From the NCBI GenBank assembly GCA_910575795.1, contig CAJTGE010000037.1:1-52044 (forward strand): a DNA stretch of 52,044 nucleotides, written 5' to 3'. Both the position numbers and the translations under genes were made by a program. Positions 9,285 to 18,052 of this stretch are shown piece after piece. Under the pieces are notes generated by a model that saw only the letters and a list, made by a program, of their open reading frames with translations, was not told where the DNA came from and searched no databases. Source of the DNA: Clostridiaceae bacterium. Lineage in GTDB: Bacteria; Bacillota; Clostridia; Lachnospirales; Lachnospiraceae. Within the stretch, counting starts at the first letter, position 1. Each line of letters opens with the position of its first letter.

Positions 9285-12200
9285 TTACTGCTCCTGATAT
9301 ACCGCGTACATTGGCCGGATGCCGATGCTGCAGGTCTTCTTGACCGCTTCCCGGTCTTCCCCTGTCTCCGTCCGCCGTATGGTATACTGCCCGGACTCCG
9401 TTACATAGGTAGCCCCGTCCGTGCAGATCTGCCATGTCCGGTTATCCTTGGAGTATTCATACCCGTAGGACGTCCCGTCGATCCGGTATCTTGTCAGGGA
9501 AGCCTGCTCCCACAGGCCCTCGGGGTTCTCCTTCCGGCGCATGGTATAGCTCCCTGCCTGCGGAACCTGCGTAAGCGTCTGTCCGCATGGGTTCCAGGTT
9601 ATGCCTCCGTCTGCTGACCATTCTATGGAAGGATCTGTGGAAGCCAGCACCTGTACTGCCACAGAAGCATTTACCTGGTAGGAATAGCCTTTTACCCGTA
9701 CCAGGCATGCCCGACTTACACCCACTACGGTCTGCCCGTCCGAACACGGGTTCCAGGTCGCTCCTCCGTCCGTGGAGTACTCCTGCCCGCTTGTGATGCC
9801 CTGCAGGACATATATGCCTCCGGAAAGTGCCGGCATCACCGTGGTACCGGATGCCTTCCCGCGTACCAGGTAGCTCCCCGGCCCCGTAACGGTCGTGCTC
9901 CCTTCCGTGCATGGGCTCCAGGTATTCCCGTTATCCGCTGAATATTCCATATACGTATGCGTATCCGGGATCCCGTACTCTTCCTTTACGGAATGAGGTT
10001 CGATAGTCCCGTCTTTTAAATTGACCACATAGACCTTATCATCTGTCCCGTATACAGGTGTCCTGAGCCAGTAACCGGTCAGATAATTCCCGTCATATAC
10101 GGCGTCGATATTATCCCGGTCGCTCCGGTCAAACTTCCAGAGGTAATCCCTCATATCCAGGGCCTCCTCCACAGACGGGATGAACAGCTTCTCTTCCAGG
10201 TACTGGGCGACATTCCGTTTATGCCTGGTCAGATCCTTTTCATTCAGTGCTTCAAAGCTCCCGGCCGCTGTGGAGCCCTCGTATTCGTTTTTAACCCCCA
10301 CGTCCATGGTGACCATGCTCCCGGTCTCCCTCTGGTTCTCCCGCAAAAACTGCCGGATCACGGAGTAGCGGTAATTATTGCTGTCACCGAAGAACCTGGT
10401 ATCCCGTTTCGTGTTGTCCTCGTTGAAGCCAAGCCCTTCATAAGACGGGATGACCGTGTCGCACAGGAAGACCGCCATGGTCTTATCCAGGTTCGAATTG
10501 TCCTTGCAGTTGTCATCCACGCACCGGAACAGGTAGGATTTGTCGCCGATATGCCTGGACTGGTAATCACCGACCTCCCAGCGTCCGCTGACCGTGCCTT
10601 CCACTGCCCCGCCGGCATTCATGAAGAGAACCGGATGCACCGGTTTCGTCCCTGCTTCTGCCGGCGTCACTCTCTTGCCGCTGCTTAAAGCTACCAGCCC
10701 GTCTGCCCCGGCCTCCTCATGGAGTACCGTAAGCCCGGATGGGAACTTGTAGACATTCGCCGCCTGGGCCTTATACATCCTGTATTCCTCCATGGTCAGA
10801 AGGCCGACTGAGCGGCCATCAACGGAGGTGAGCGCATCCCTGCTGCTTAGGCCGTCAAGGAACTCATCTTCCAGGTATGCCTTTAGATCGCTTGATACAT
10901 AATCTGCACGTCCGTCCGTGCTGTAACTGCCGTAATACTCCGGCGGCAGTGCGTCTATGGCGTACAGGAGTTTTTTGCCTGTGCCCTTGTAGTCCGTGTC
11001 GATACAGATGAAGTTTAAGCTGATCGGAGCCTTACCCAGTGCCCCCGGGTTCCAGGTTACAGTGATTTCATCGCCGATGTTCATAGCCATCATGGCCCCG
11101 CAGCTGTCGCACATGCCGTCATGGTTGGCATCCTCATGCCCGTAGGCGTGGAAATAGGTGGTTTCTGAATATCCGCACTTTTTACAGGTGCGTGTCTCCA
11201 TGCCGGTTACCTCACAGCCTGCCTCCACCCTGCTTGTGACTTCCATGTCATGGGTGCAGCTTTCCTGGTGCCACACGCGGTTGAATGTAATCCTGGTGAT
11301 ATGGTAGGTCACCCCATCCATTACGAACTCATCCAGCTTCTCAGTCGCGTAATTGGCGATATCATACCGGGAGATGACAGAGCTGACCTCCGTGTGCGAC
11401 GGGTCATAATCCCGCCCGATCACGATATAGGAGTGTTTCTCCGCGTCTACGGTAAAGACCGCCGCCTCCGTCAGGATCCTGCGGGCATCCTCCGCGTTGT
11501 CCGCAAACAGGTTGTCATATCCATTCTCGTAATACCGGTGATAGGTGATCTCATGCTGGTTCGCGTCCAGGTTCCACATGGCAAGCTGTTTTGGCCCTTT
11601 CTCATCCGCTTCCCAGATATCCCCGTTCTTATCCCGGAACGTATCCGGGTAATGCAGCGTCATATAGCTGTGGCTGATACCGGTCTCAAAGGCCATATCG
11701 CCTTCTACGCTGTCCAGCACGTCATTTCCTTTCCCGTCCGTGAACCGGATCCGGTAATCATTTCTCTGCTGCTGCATCGAATGGTTGCCATCAATGGGCT
11801 CGCAGTAGAATACCACCTGCTTCTTATCCACATCGAGGATGAAGGTATGGCCTGTGTCATCCGGCAGCCGGTATCCCGGGATCGATATCCCCTGTACGGA
11901 TATGGTCTCTCCTTTCCCGCCGACACCCGCATACACGGCCACGTCATTCCAGGAATCCTCTTCCCGGTAGATCACGGTGTAGTTATAGGGGACGGTCCGT
12001 TTGATGGCATCGAAAGCCGCCTGTGCTTCTTTCTTCCATTTATCCAGAAGGTTCCCGGACTCATCGCCCTTCTTGTACTTGATGTTGTACTGGCGGTAAA
12101 CCGTCCCTTCCATGGGTTCTACATAAGGCCCTTCCTTCATGACCCGGTAAACAGCGCCGTCTTCGCCGTAAATGACATCCGGGTAATCGATGTAGAGGGT

Positions 12201-15200
12201 ATCCCCTTTCCTTGTGTACCCGTGGCGCCATGGCAGGAGCTGGTTCCCAAGCTCATCCGTGAAGGTCATCAGCCACTCGGCCCCGTCATACTTCCCTGTG
12301 ACATTGTTGATCGCTGGCGGGTTCCCGTTCACCCGGTACATGGGCACCGTCACATAATTTTCTTTTGTATCCGGCGTCACGATGAAGAAGTTTGCCTCAT
12401 CTGTGCGGAATGCGTATTCCTTGAAGGTATTGCGGTAGTAGATCCGCTCCCCTGGTTTCGCTTTCCCGGTCATGACCGCCAGGACGCTTTTGGTGTCCGT
12501 GGCGGTAAACTGGATGGAATAATCCACCTCAGATGCCTCCGTATTGTCGAACTCCTCTGTCCGGTAATAGTAGACATAGAATTCATTTACATCTACCTGC
12601 GGCTCGACCGTAAAGGTCAGGGTGTCTCCCTGGGCAATCGCCTCATATGTCCCGTCTGCCATGTTTACTTTCGTTAAAAAGGAAACAGTGATGTCTGCCC
12701 CTGCAGGCGCTGTCCCTACCCGGTCATCAAAAATCTTGACACTCCTGTCATGGTAGGATACGAAATGGACCACATAAGTCCGGATGTCCTCAACCTCCAC
12801 CGGCTCCTGAATCTTCCTGGCGTAGATATTCATGTAGTTGTTTGATTCGTTGGAAGAAATCAGGACATTTTCCGGGATATTGCTTAAAATGTCGTACCCG
12901 TCTATGGCGAAATCCTCACCTGTAAACGGGACGTCCACCCGGCTCCCGGCCCTGCCTTCCATCTCCTTCGTGCCAAGGGTTTCGCCTGTGTCGATATCCG
13001 TGATCCGGAACTCATACTTCATGATCCGGTATGGGATATACAGGACTTCAAAGGTGAAGTTGTCTTCGCTTAAAGTAAACTCATACACGCTCTCCGGATC
13101 CATGTCATACCCGTAGATCTCATAATCCGGGCGGATCACAGTGCCGGACAGTGCGGTACCCGTAAAGGTCTTAATAACATTCCCGTCCGGATCCACACAG
13201 CTGATGGTATACTCTACGCTCCCCTCCGGCAGCGTGTATTCGTCGCTGATGCACCATACCGTAAAACGGTTCCCTCTTGGGCTGTCCGTGGCTTCCACGG
13301 TGAAAGGCTTATCATCGGCAAGGGTATATCCTTCCGGCGCTTCCCCTGGCGTAATCTCTGTGCCTGCATACGCAAGGCCTGATTCCGAAGCGATCAGTTC
13401 ACCCGTATCCCTGTCGCAGTAGCGGAGCAGGTAATAATAGGTCTGTTCCTGGGGTGTGCTCGGCGTTGCCGTATCCGGATCCCCGCCGTCTCCCAGGCTG
13501 TCAGTTTCCACACACTGGATGGAGAAGGTGTCCCCTTCTTTCTCCACTGTATAGGATTCCTGTACCTCTTCCCCGATCTTGTAGCCTTCCAGCACAATAT
13601 CTGGAATCCCAAGGACAGTCCCGGCCAGAGCAAACCCTGTTTTGGATCCGATCTGCTTGCCTGACCCATCCACGAAGATGAAGCTGTAGGAGTATTTCTC
13701 TCCCTTATCCTGATCCCCGGTATCCCCGCCTTCTGTCCCATCCGGGTCTTTCCCTGGATTTTCCGGGTCTTTTGGCTCTTCCGGCTCTTCCTCTTCACGG
13801 AGCGCTTCATATTTGATATAGAAGATATTGCCGTCAGAGAGCGGCGTTATGGTATGCTCCTGGTTTTCAATCTCCCGGTAGCCTTCAAATTCCCTTACCG
13901 GAATCTCCACTGCCTGGCCGGAAAATATTTTCCCAGCCTCTTCGAACAGAAGCGTCCCATCCATGGCCGCATACCGGACTGTATAGGCACATAAAACATC
14001 TGTTTTCTCTGCCAGGTAGAGTACCGTGAACGTCGCGTTCCCTTCCGGGAGCGTCTTTTCGTGTTCCTGCCCTTTCTTTTCCCTGTAGCCGTCAAAGGAC
14101 ATCAGCTCAATGGACAGCTTATCGCCGGCTTTTCCTTCTCCTGTCACGGTATGGAGGATTTCGCCGTCTGTGCCTACATAATATACGGTATAGGAACAGG
14201 CGTCATCCTCCCCTTCTATGGGAGTGTTTTCTTCTGCACTGGCGTAATACAGGTTGAACACCTGGCCGTCCAGGTCAAGGGTTGCTTCATTTTCCTGCTT
14301 GCCTGTCAGCTGGCAGCCGTCAAACACATGCGCATTCAGCTTTACCACATCCCCCGGGCTGCCTGCGCCGGTTTCTTCCAGGAGAATTTCCCCTTTGGGG
14401 CCGATATGGCGGACCGTATAGGAATATTGGGCGGCCGCTTCTGTCTTTTTGTAAATGATGTCAAAGACCTCTTCGTCCTTCCCAAGGATCCGGGTGTCTC
14501 CCTGCCCGGACTCCTTTTCATAGCCGCTGAAGCTACATTCAGGGATCTGGATGATCTCACCCGGTTTCCCTTTCCCTTCCGACTGGGCCAGCACATGGCC
14601 TTCCTTATCCTTGTAACGGATGATGTAAGTATATTCATCATTCGGCGGAGTGGGGGCCTGCTCTTCCGGCTCCTTCTTGTCTTCCTGCCCACCCTGGTTC
14701 CCTGTTTCTATCTTCTCATAAACAACAACGAACACAGCCTGGTCCATAGTCAGATGGAACAGATCCTGCCCGGCATCCCGTTTCCGGTATCCGGCAAATT
14801 CCTTCACATCTGCAGTAACAATGGCGTCACTGAGGGCTTTCCGCTCATAGGAGGCCAGAAGGTTCCCTTCTGTGTCCGTATAACGCACGGTGTATGAGTA
14901 TACCGTATCCTTTGGGGTGTCGCCGCTTCCGCTGCCATCCCCCGTCTGCGCAGTGTCGCTGCCCGGATTGCCGTCTCCCTGTTCCCCGGATGACTGGCCG
15001 CCTCCGTTTCCGCCATTCCCGCTGTTCCCTCCGCCGGAGGTATGGCTGCCTCCGCCAGAAGAGGAACCGCCTCCGCCGCCTCCAGATGTCCTTGTACCGG
15101 AAGCGGATGCCCCGCCTGTGGGCGCCGGTTTCGTCTGGTAGCCCCGTCCGGCTATATACACAGCCGTCCCATTCTCGGTCCACTGGCCATCGCTGTTTAC

Positions 15201-15596
15201 AGTAAACCCGTCCGGTGTCGTACAGCCAGCCGCCATCTTCCCGTCCGCACCGAAATAGTAACAGTATCCATCCACCCACGCCCATGTGTTTTCCAGGGCT
15301 GCGCCGAAGAACCCGTTATGTTCATTGGTCAGGAAATACCAGATCCCGTCGATCAGTTTCCAGCCGGAATCCATGACGCCGTTCTCGCTTAAATGGTAGA
15401 GCCGGTTATCGGACGGGTCACGCAGCCATGTATTAGCCAGATAGTTCCCGTCCTCCCCTTTGTACATCCAGTTCCCGTCTTTTACTTCCCACACCCCGGC
15501 CATGGCCGCAAATGCGGGTATAACGCTCTGGGTTACGGCCAGGAATGCCGCTGTGCTTTTCCTGATAGTTCGCTTGTGCCTGCGATTGAAATGCAT
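9285..15596 (-). CDS. Giant exported MucBP-like repeat surface protein
   Basis: 2103 aa from the ATG at 15596 (AAGGAGG 5 nt upstream); the longer open frame lacks a ribosome-binding site. Residues 1-32 are a signal peptide (KRTIRKSTAAFLAV ... AFA). About 33-150 hold GW-type cell-wall-binding repeats (SGWKLIDGIWYF, WAWVDGYCYYFGADGKMAAG). A Gly/Ser-rich linker follows. Then come at least nine repeats of about 65 aa of the form YTVRYxDxxGxxL...GxxG...F.GY, which match MucBP-type repeats of mucus or surface-binding proteins. Further on is a Cys pair segment (CKKCGYSETTYFHAYGHED ... CDSCG), then a region with WLRTP resembling DUF6273-type domains. The last 200 residues have four copies of EYSxDGGxTWxPC...GxYxVR. 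No sortase motif was seen. It is likely an adhesin anchored through its N-terminal repeats. Confidence 0.87.
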   Translation of the reverse strand: MHFNRRHKRTIRKSTAAFLAVTQSVIPAFAAMAGVWEVKDGNWMYKGEDGNYLANTWLRDPSDNRLYHLSENGVMDSGWKLIDGIWYFLTNEHNGFFGAALENTWAWVDGYCYYFGADGKMAAGCTTPDGFTVNSDGQWTENGTAVYIAGRGYQTKPAPTGGASASGTRTSGGGGGGSSSGGGSHTSGGGNSGNGGNGGGQSSGEQGDGNPGSDTAQTGDGSGSGDTPKDTVYSYTVRYTDTEGNLLASYERKALSDAIVTADVKEFAGYRKRDAGQDLFHLTMDQAVFVVVYEKIETGNQGGQEDKKEPEEQAPTPPNDEYTYIIRYKDKEGHVLAQSEGKGKPGEIIQIPECSFSGYEKESGQGDTRILGKDEEVFDIIYKKTEAAAQYSYTVRHIGPKGEILLEETGAGSPGDVVKLNAHVFDGCQLTGKQENEATLDLDGQVFNLYYASAEENTPIEGEDDACSYTVYYVGTDGEILHTVTGEGKAGDKLSIELMSFDGYREKKGQEHEKTLPEGNATFTVLYLAEKTDVLCAYTVRYAAMDGTLLFEEAGKIFSGQAVEIPVREFEGYREIENQEHTITPLSDGNIFYIKYEALREEEEPEEPKDPENPGKDPDGTEGGDTGDQDKGEKYSYSFIFVDGSGKQIGSKTGFALAGTVLGIPDIVLEGYKIGEEVQESYTVEKEGDTFSIQCVETDSLGDGGDPDTATPSTPQEQTYYYLLRYCDRDTGELIASESGLAYAGTEITPGEAPEGYTLADDKPFTVEATDSPRGNRFTVWCISDEYTLPEGSVEYTISCVDPDGNVIKTFTGTALSGTVIRPDYEIYGYDMDPESVYEFTLSEDNFTFEVLYIPYRIMKYEFRITDIDTGETLGTKEMEGRAGSRVDVPFTGEDFAIDGYDILSNIPENVLISSNESNNYMNIYARKIQEPVEVEDIRTYVVHFVSYHDRSVKIFDDRVGTAPAGADITVSFLTKVNMADGTYEAIAQGDTLTFTVEPQVDVNEFYVYYYRTEEFDNTEASEVDYSIQFTATDTKSVLAVMTGKAKPGERIYYRNTFKEYAFRTDEANFFIVTPDTKENYVTVPMYRVNGNPPAINNVTGKYDGAEWLMTFTDELGNQLLPWRHGYTRKGDTLYIDYPDVIYGEDGAVYRVMKEGPYVEPMEGTVYRQYNIKYKKGDESGNLLDKWKKEAQAAFDAIKRTVPYNYTVIYREEDSWNDVAVYAGVGGKGETISVQGISIPGYRLPDDTGHTFILDVDKKQVVFYCEPIDGNHSMQQQRNDYRIRFTDGKGNDVLDSVEGDMAFETGISHSYMTLHYPDTFRDKNGDIWEADEKGPKQLAMWNLDANQHEITYHRYYENGYDNLFADNAEDARRILTEAAVFTVDAEKHSYIVIGRDYDPSHTEVSSVISRYDIANYATEKLDEFVMDGVTYHITRITFNRVWHQESCTHDMEVTSRVEAGCEVTGMETRTCKKCGYSETTYFHAYGHEDANHDGMCDSCGAMMAMNIGDEITVTWNPGALGKAPISLNFICIDTDYKGTGKKLLYAIDALPPEYYGSYSTDGRADYVSSDLKAYLEDEFLDGLSSRDALTSVDGRSVGLLTMEEYRMYKAQAANVYKFPSGLTVLHEEAGADGLVALSSGKRVTPAEAGTKPVHPVLFMNAGGAVEGTVSGRWEVGDYQSRHIGDKSYLFRCVDDNCKDNSNLDKTMAVFLCDTVIPSYEGLGFNEDNTKRDTRFFGDSNNYRYSVIRQFLRENQRETGSMVTMDVGVKNEYEGSTAAGSFEALNEKDLTRHKRNVAQYLEEKLFIPSVEEALDMRDYLWKFDRSDRDNIDAVYDGNYLTGYWLRTPVYGTDDKVYVVNLKDGTIEPHSVKEEYGIPDTHTYMEYSADNGNTWSPCTEGSTTVTGPGSYLVRGKASGTTVMPALSGGIYVLQGITSGQEYSTDGGATWNPCSDGQTVVGVSRACLVRVKGYSYQVNASVAVQVLASTDPSIEWSADGGITWNPCGQTLTQVPQAGSYTMRRKENPEGLWEQASLTRYRIDGTSYGYEYSKDNRTWQICTDGATYVTESGQYTIRRTETGEDREAVKKTCSIGIRPMYAVYQEQ

Positions 15597-15630
15597 ATAT
15601 TCCTCCTTATCCCCCTGACCGCTTTCCAGT

Positions 15631-16119
15631 TTACTGCGCCGCCGCTGCTGCCGATGCCTGGCGGTCCATCTCAATGACCTCCTGCCTGCGCACCATCAGC
15701 CCTTCCGACGCATGGAGCGTCAGATCCTCCTTGCTGATACCTGACCGGTCCAGCATGATCTGGGCGGCGGTCAGGAAATTCGTTTCGAACCGTTTCGTGT
15801 CCTCCCCGCTCATCTGATGCACTGCGGCCACCACGGATGACACGATCAGGTTCACCGCGTCTCCGGGATGTTTAAAGCCCGCAATCTCAACGGAACCCTC
15901 CCGTTTCTCCATAAATTCGTCCGGGTTTTTCGGGGAACGGGCCGCCCCCGTCACCTTCTCGGAGAGGATAATCGCACTCTCGCACTCCGTAACGGTTTTT
16001 GCTGTATGTTTGGAACCCGGCATGCGGCTTTCCATGGTCACGCGTACCGGGCGGGTCAGGATGCCCGGTTTCTCCTCTGCCTGCGGCATGTATGCGCTTG
16101 GCTCTTTTAATGTTTTCAT
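15631..16119 (-). CDS. Hypothetical protein, 162 aa
   Basis: ATG with AAAAGGAG about 9 nt upstream. The protein is soluble, with an N-terminal basic and polar half (RPVRVTMESRMPGSKHTAKTV) and a helical C-terminal half (NLIVSSVVAAVHQMSGEDTKRF ... RSGISKEDLTLHASEGL) ending in an Ala-rich tail. I do not recognise a family. It ends only 34 bp before the 2103-aa surface protein starts, so the two are probably one operon. That makes a role linked to expression of the surface protein plausible, but this is inference. Confidence 0.75.
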   Translation of the reverse strand: MKTLKEPSAYMPQAEEKPGILTRPVRVTMESRMPGSKHTAKTVTECESAIILSEKVTGAARSPKNPDEFMEKREGSVEIAGFKHPGDAVNLIVSSVVAAVHQMSGEDTKRFETNFLTAAQIMLDRSGISKEDLTLHASEGLMVRRQEVIEMDRQASAAAAAQ

Positions 16120-16148
16120 AACTGATGCTCCTTTTCTTTTTTTATGTC

Positions 16149-16166
16149 CCGCTATTTTTATAGCGG
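16149..16166 (-). promoter_or_regulatory. Perfect inverted repeat in the leader of the 162-aa gene
   Basis: CCGCTAT and ATAGCGG form a 7-bp perfect inverted repeat around TTTT, 30 bp upstream of the ATG. On the minus strand it also contains TATAAA. It could be an operator or a 5'-UTR hairpin. A CCATAAT box lies just upstream (plus-strand ATTATGG). Confidence 0.4.
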
Positions 16167-16212
16167 TCTAACTACATTATGGAGCATCTGGCTGTTTTCG
16201 CCAAAAAAAAAT

Positions 16213-16226
16213 CCTATCCGCGGATA
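16213..16226 (-). promoter_or_regulatory. Palindromic version of the TATCCGC motif
   Basis: TATCCGCGGATA (16215-16226) is a perfect 12-bp palindrome built from two inverted copies of the TATCCGC core found elsewhere. It is adjacent to a long A run (plus strand 16203-16211). It lies about 95 bp upstream of the 162-aa gene, and a further TTATCCGCAGAAAA copy is at 16274-16287. Confidence 0.45.
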
Positions 16227-16293
16227 TTCCATGCACGTCTGTCCTGCTTCCGCAAAACATACGTGTATTTCTCTTATCCGCAGAAAATCCGTC

Positions 16294-16998
16294 TTAGCCT
16301 GTCTTTACTGACAATCCGCCCCGGCGGTATATGACAGCCGGCCTTTTTGCGGATAGGTGTTTTTTGCGGAAATTCGTGCATGTCCTGCTAAGATCTAAAA
16401 ACCCAACCATCGCCAGGGCGTCTTGGGTATACGCCATCGGCGACTTGTACTTCCGCTTCATGACATAGTACAGCTTCGCCTCCTTTAAAAACGTGACAGC
16501 CACCCTGGACGACATGATCCGGAAACAGTCTCCTGCCGTGCGGCAGTTTGCAAATGCCTGGAGCGCATACATCAGGCAGATCCTGGCGTTCTGCTCCGCA
16601 CCGTATCCTCCGGAAAAGAAACAGCGCGGGAATTCCTTCCTGCACCCCGTAAGTACGGACTGGTAATAAGCCGTCACAAAGAATTCTTTCCTGTACTCTC
16701 CCAGGTACTCCGGGTACATCAAGGAAAAGAGGTAAATCTTCTTTTCCGGTGCGGAAACCTCCGGCGGAAGCTCCATCTCCTCCACGAGGTTATCTAACTT
16801 CATCATCCGCAAGACCGGTCTGGACAGCTTCCGTATGGTTTCCTCAGCACTCCAGTGCAGGTAATACCCGCACGCGTACCGGCATAAAAAGCCAATATCG
16901 CTGCTGGTTAACACGCCCCTGCCGACTTCGTTCAAGATCGAGCTGCAGCTTCCGCTGTATACGGAGTCGTACAGGTAACAAAGGTCCGTTTTTTCCAT
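16294..16998 (-). CDS. Hypothetical protein, 234 aa
   Basis: ATG at 16998 with GAGGAGGGG about 12 nt upstream, a somewhat long spacing. The protein is rich in Tyr, Cys and Arg (CYLYDSVYSGSC, FLCRYACGYYLHW, FRKKHLS) and looks helical and soluble. No family was recognised. Its 3' end contains a CTATCCGCAAAAA motif (16344-16357), so a regulatory site that is otherwise intergenic overlaps the last 20 codons. It is separated from the upstream 86-aa gene by a terminator, so it is probably its own transcription unit. Confidence 0.65.
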   Translation of the reverse strand: MEKTDLCYLYDSVYSGSCSSILNEVGRGVLTSSDIGFLCRYACGYYLHWSAEETIRKLSRPVLRMMKLDNLVEEMELPPEVSAPEKKIYLFSLMYPEYLGEYRKEFFVTAYYQSVLTGCRKEFPRCFFSGGYGAEQNARICLMYALQAFANCRTAGDCFRIMSSRVAVTFLKEAKLYYVMKRKYKSPMAYTQDALAMVGFLDLSRTCTNFRKKHLSAKRPAVIYRRGGLSVKTG

Positions 16999-17080
16999 TC
17001 ACACACCACTCCCCTCCTCAAAAAACAAAAATTAATTCGCAGATATAGAATGGCTCCAAACGGCCATTTATCGTTCCTAA

Positions 17081-17092
17081 TCTGCGGATAGC
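17081..17092 (-). promoter_or_regulatory. CTATCCGCAGA motif copy upstream of the 234-aa gene
   Basis: Minus strand GCTATCCGCAGATTAGG, followed 11 nt after CTATCCGC by GATAAATGG. It sits directly after the T tract of the preceding terminator, 83 bp from the start codon. Confidence 0.5.
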
Positions 17093-17119
17093 AAAAAAAG
17101 GCGAAAAAATTATCCGCCT
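17093..17119 (-). terminator. Intrinsic terminator after the 86-aa membrane protein gene
   Basis: The minus-strand stem AGGCG/CGCCT is followed by seven T residues, 25 bp past the stop codon. A second possible pairing uses the flanking GCGGATA/TATCCGC sequences. Confidence 0.65.
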
Positions 17120-17143
17120 TTCCTCTTATATTATTCAAAAAAC

Positions 17144-17404
17144 TCACGACAGATGGAAAATCTGCAGGATGATATGCCTGGATTCCGGGTGCAGCACAAT
17201 GACAGCCCCAATAAACGCAAGGGCCGCATAGGCCAGGAAGCAGACATGCTTTACTGCATCCTTTAAGTAGGACTTCCAGCTTTTCTCCTTTAAGTAGTAC
17301 CCGGTATCCCGGATCCCGTTCTCTTCCCGGAGCTGTTCCTGCTTTTCTTCTCTCTTTTTCCCTGTCTCAATCCTCCGTACCAGAATATCCTGATATTTCG
17401 ACAT
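17144..17404 (-). CDS. Small single-pass membrane protein, 86 aa
   Basis: Start at the ATG at 17404 (MSKYQDILVRRIETG), preceded by GAGGAGGG. The first 55 residues are charged and helical (KKREEKQEQLREENG). A hydrophobic stretch (VCFLAYAALAFIGAVIVL) forms one transmembrane helix near the C-terminus. It begins 19 bp after the stop of the ParA-like gene, so it is the last gene of that operon. This tail-anchored layout is common for accessory membrane partners, but no family was recognised. Confidence 0.75.
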   Translation of the reverse strand: MSKYQDILVRRIETGKKREEKQEQLREENGIRDTGYYLKEKSWKSYLKDAVKHVCFLAYAALAFIGAVIVLHPESRHIILQIFHLS

Positions 17405-17423
17405 GGTGAATCCCTCCTCTGCC

Positions 17424-18026
17424 TTACTGTTCAATAGCCCTGACTGCCATATCCATGAGCCGCTGGAAGAAATCCCCTTTGGCATACTCTTTCCCCGCAT
17501 GGAACGGATCCGGGATATACGGCATGAAGTCGGTCATCTCCCCTCTGCCCATCATCATGGCACGGATCTCCGCCTGGTCGGACGGGTCTGTGAAGTTGAA
17601 TACCGTCAGCGCATCCTCGAACATCGGGTCACGGATGGCGTCCTCTGTCCGAAACAGTTCATTCGGCTTGTTCCCGCACACGAGGACCGCGCAGTCCCCT
17701 CCGATAAACTGCTGCTTATTGAATGCTGTATCGGAAAGGTTGCCGAAGTCGCACACGATATAGTCATATGCGGGCTTCCCTTCCCGCAGTGCCTCTATGC
17801 GGTCGCTCGGGAACATATGGATCCCCATGCAGGTCGTCTTCCCCGTTGCCTTGTCCGCAGATACCTCAGAGTACACGTTCATCGCACCCCAGATATAATT
17901 CTGACGCGACATCTCCACGTAGCAGGCGTCATACCCGCTGTCCTGCAAAAAACGCACCAGCTGCAGGGCCAGTGTCGTCGTCCCCATCCGGGGGATAGCC
18001 CCGGCAATGTTAATGATGCCTTCCAT
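17424..18026 (-). CDS. ParA/MinD-like ATPase-fold protein without the P-loop lysine
   Basis: 200 aa, GGAG before the ATG. The N-terminus INIAGAIPRMGTTTLALQL aligns with the deviant Walker A of ParA/MinD proteins, but the signature lysine and the P-loop lysine are replaced (PRMGTTT where KGGxGKTT is expected). The Walker B-like YDYIVCDFGNLSD and the ADP-dissociation-type VLVCGNKPNEL are retained. Similar PRxGTTT proteins occur in clostridial mobile elements, where they are annotated as AAA or ParA-type ATPases. It is probably a nucleotide-binding or scaffold protein in partition, transfer or surface assembly. It lies between the AAA+ gene (26 bp upstream) and a small membrane protein (19 bp downstream), in one operon. 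Confidence 0.75.
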   Translation of the reverse strand: MEGIINIAGAIPRMGTTTLALQLVRFLQDSGYDACYVEMSRQNYIWGAMNVYSEVSADKATGKTTCMGIHMFPSDRIEALREGKPAYDYIVCDFGNLSDTAFNKQQFIGGDCAVLVCGNKPNELFRTEDAIRDPMFEDALTVFNFTDPSDQAEIRAMMMGRGEMTDFMPYIPDPFHAGKEYAKGDFFQRLMDMAVRAIEQ

Positions 18027-18052
18027 AAGTTTCTCCTCTCTTTCTTATTCTT

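Noticed and set aside
11250..12677. Plus-strand open frame of 475 aa opposite the MucBP giant
   Set aside because: Shadow of the MucBP-repeat coding sequence; no ribosome-binding site and unnatural composition.
217..15596. Sortase (LPXTG) anchoring of the giant surface proteins
   Set aside because: No LPXTG-hydrophobic-basic tail in either protein; wall-binding repeats are present instead.
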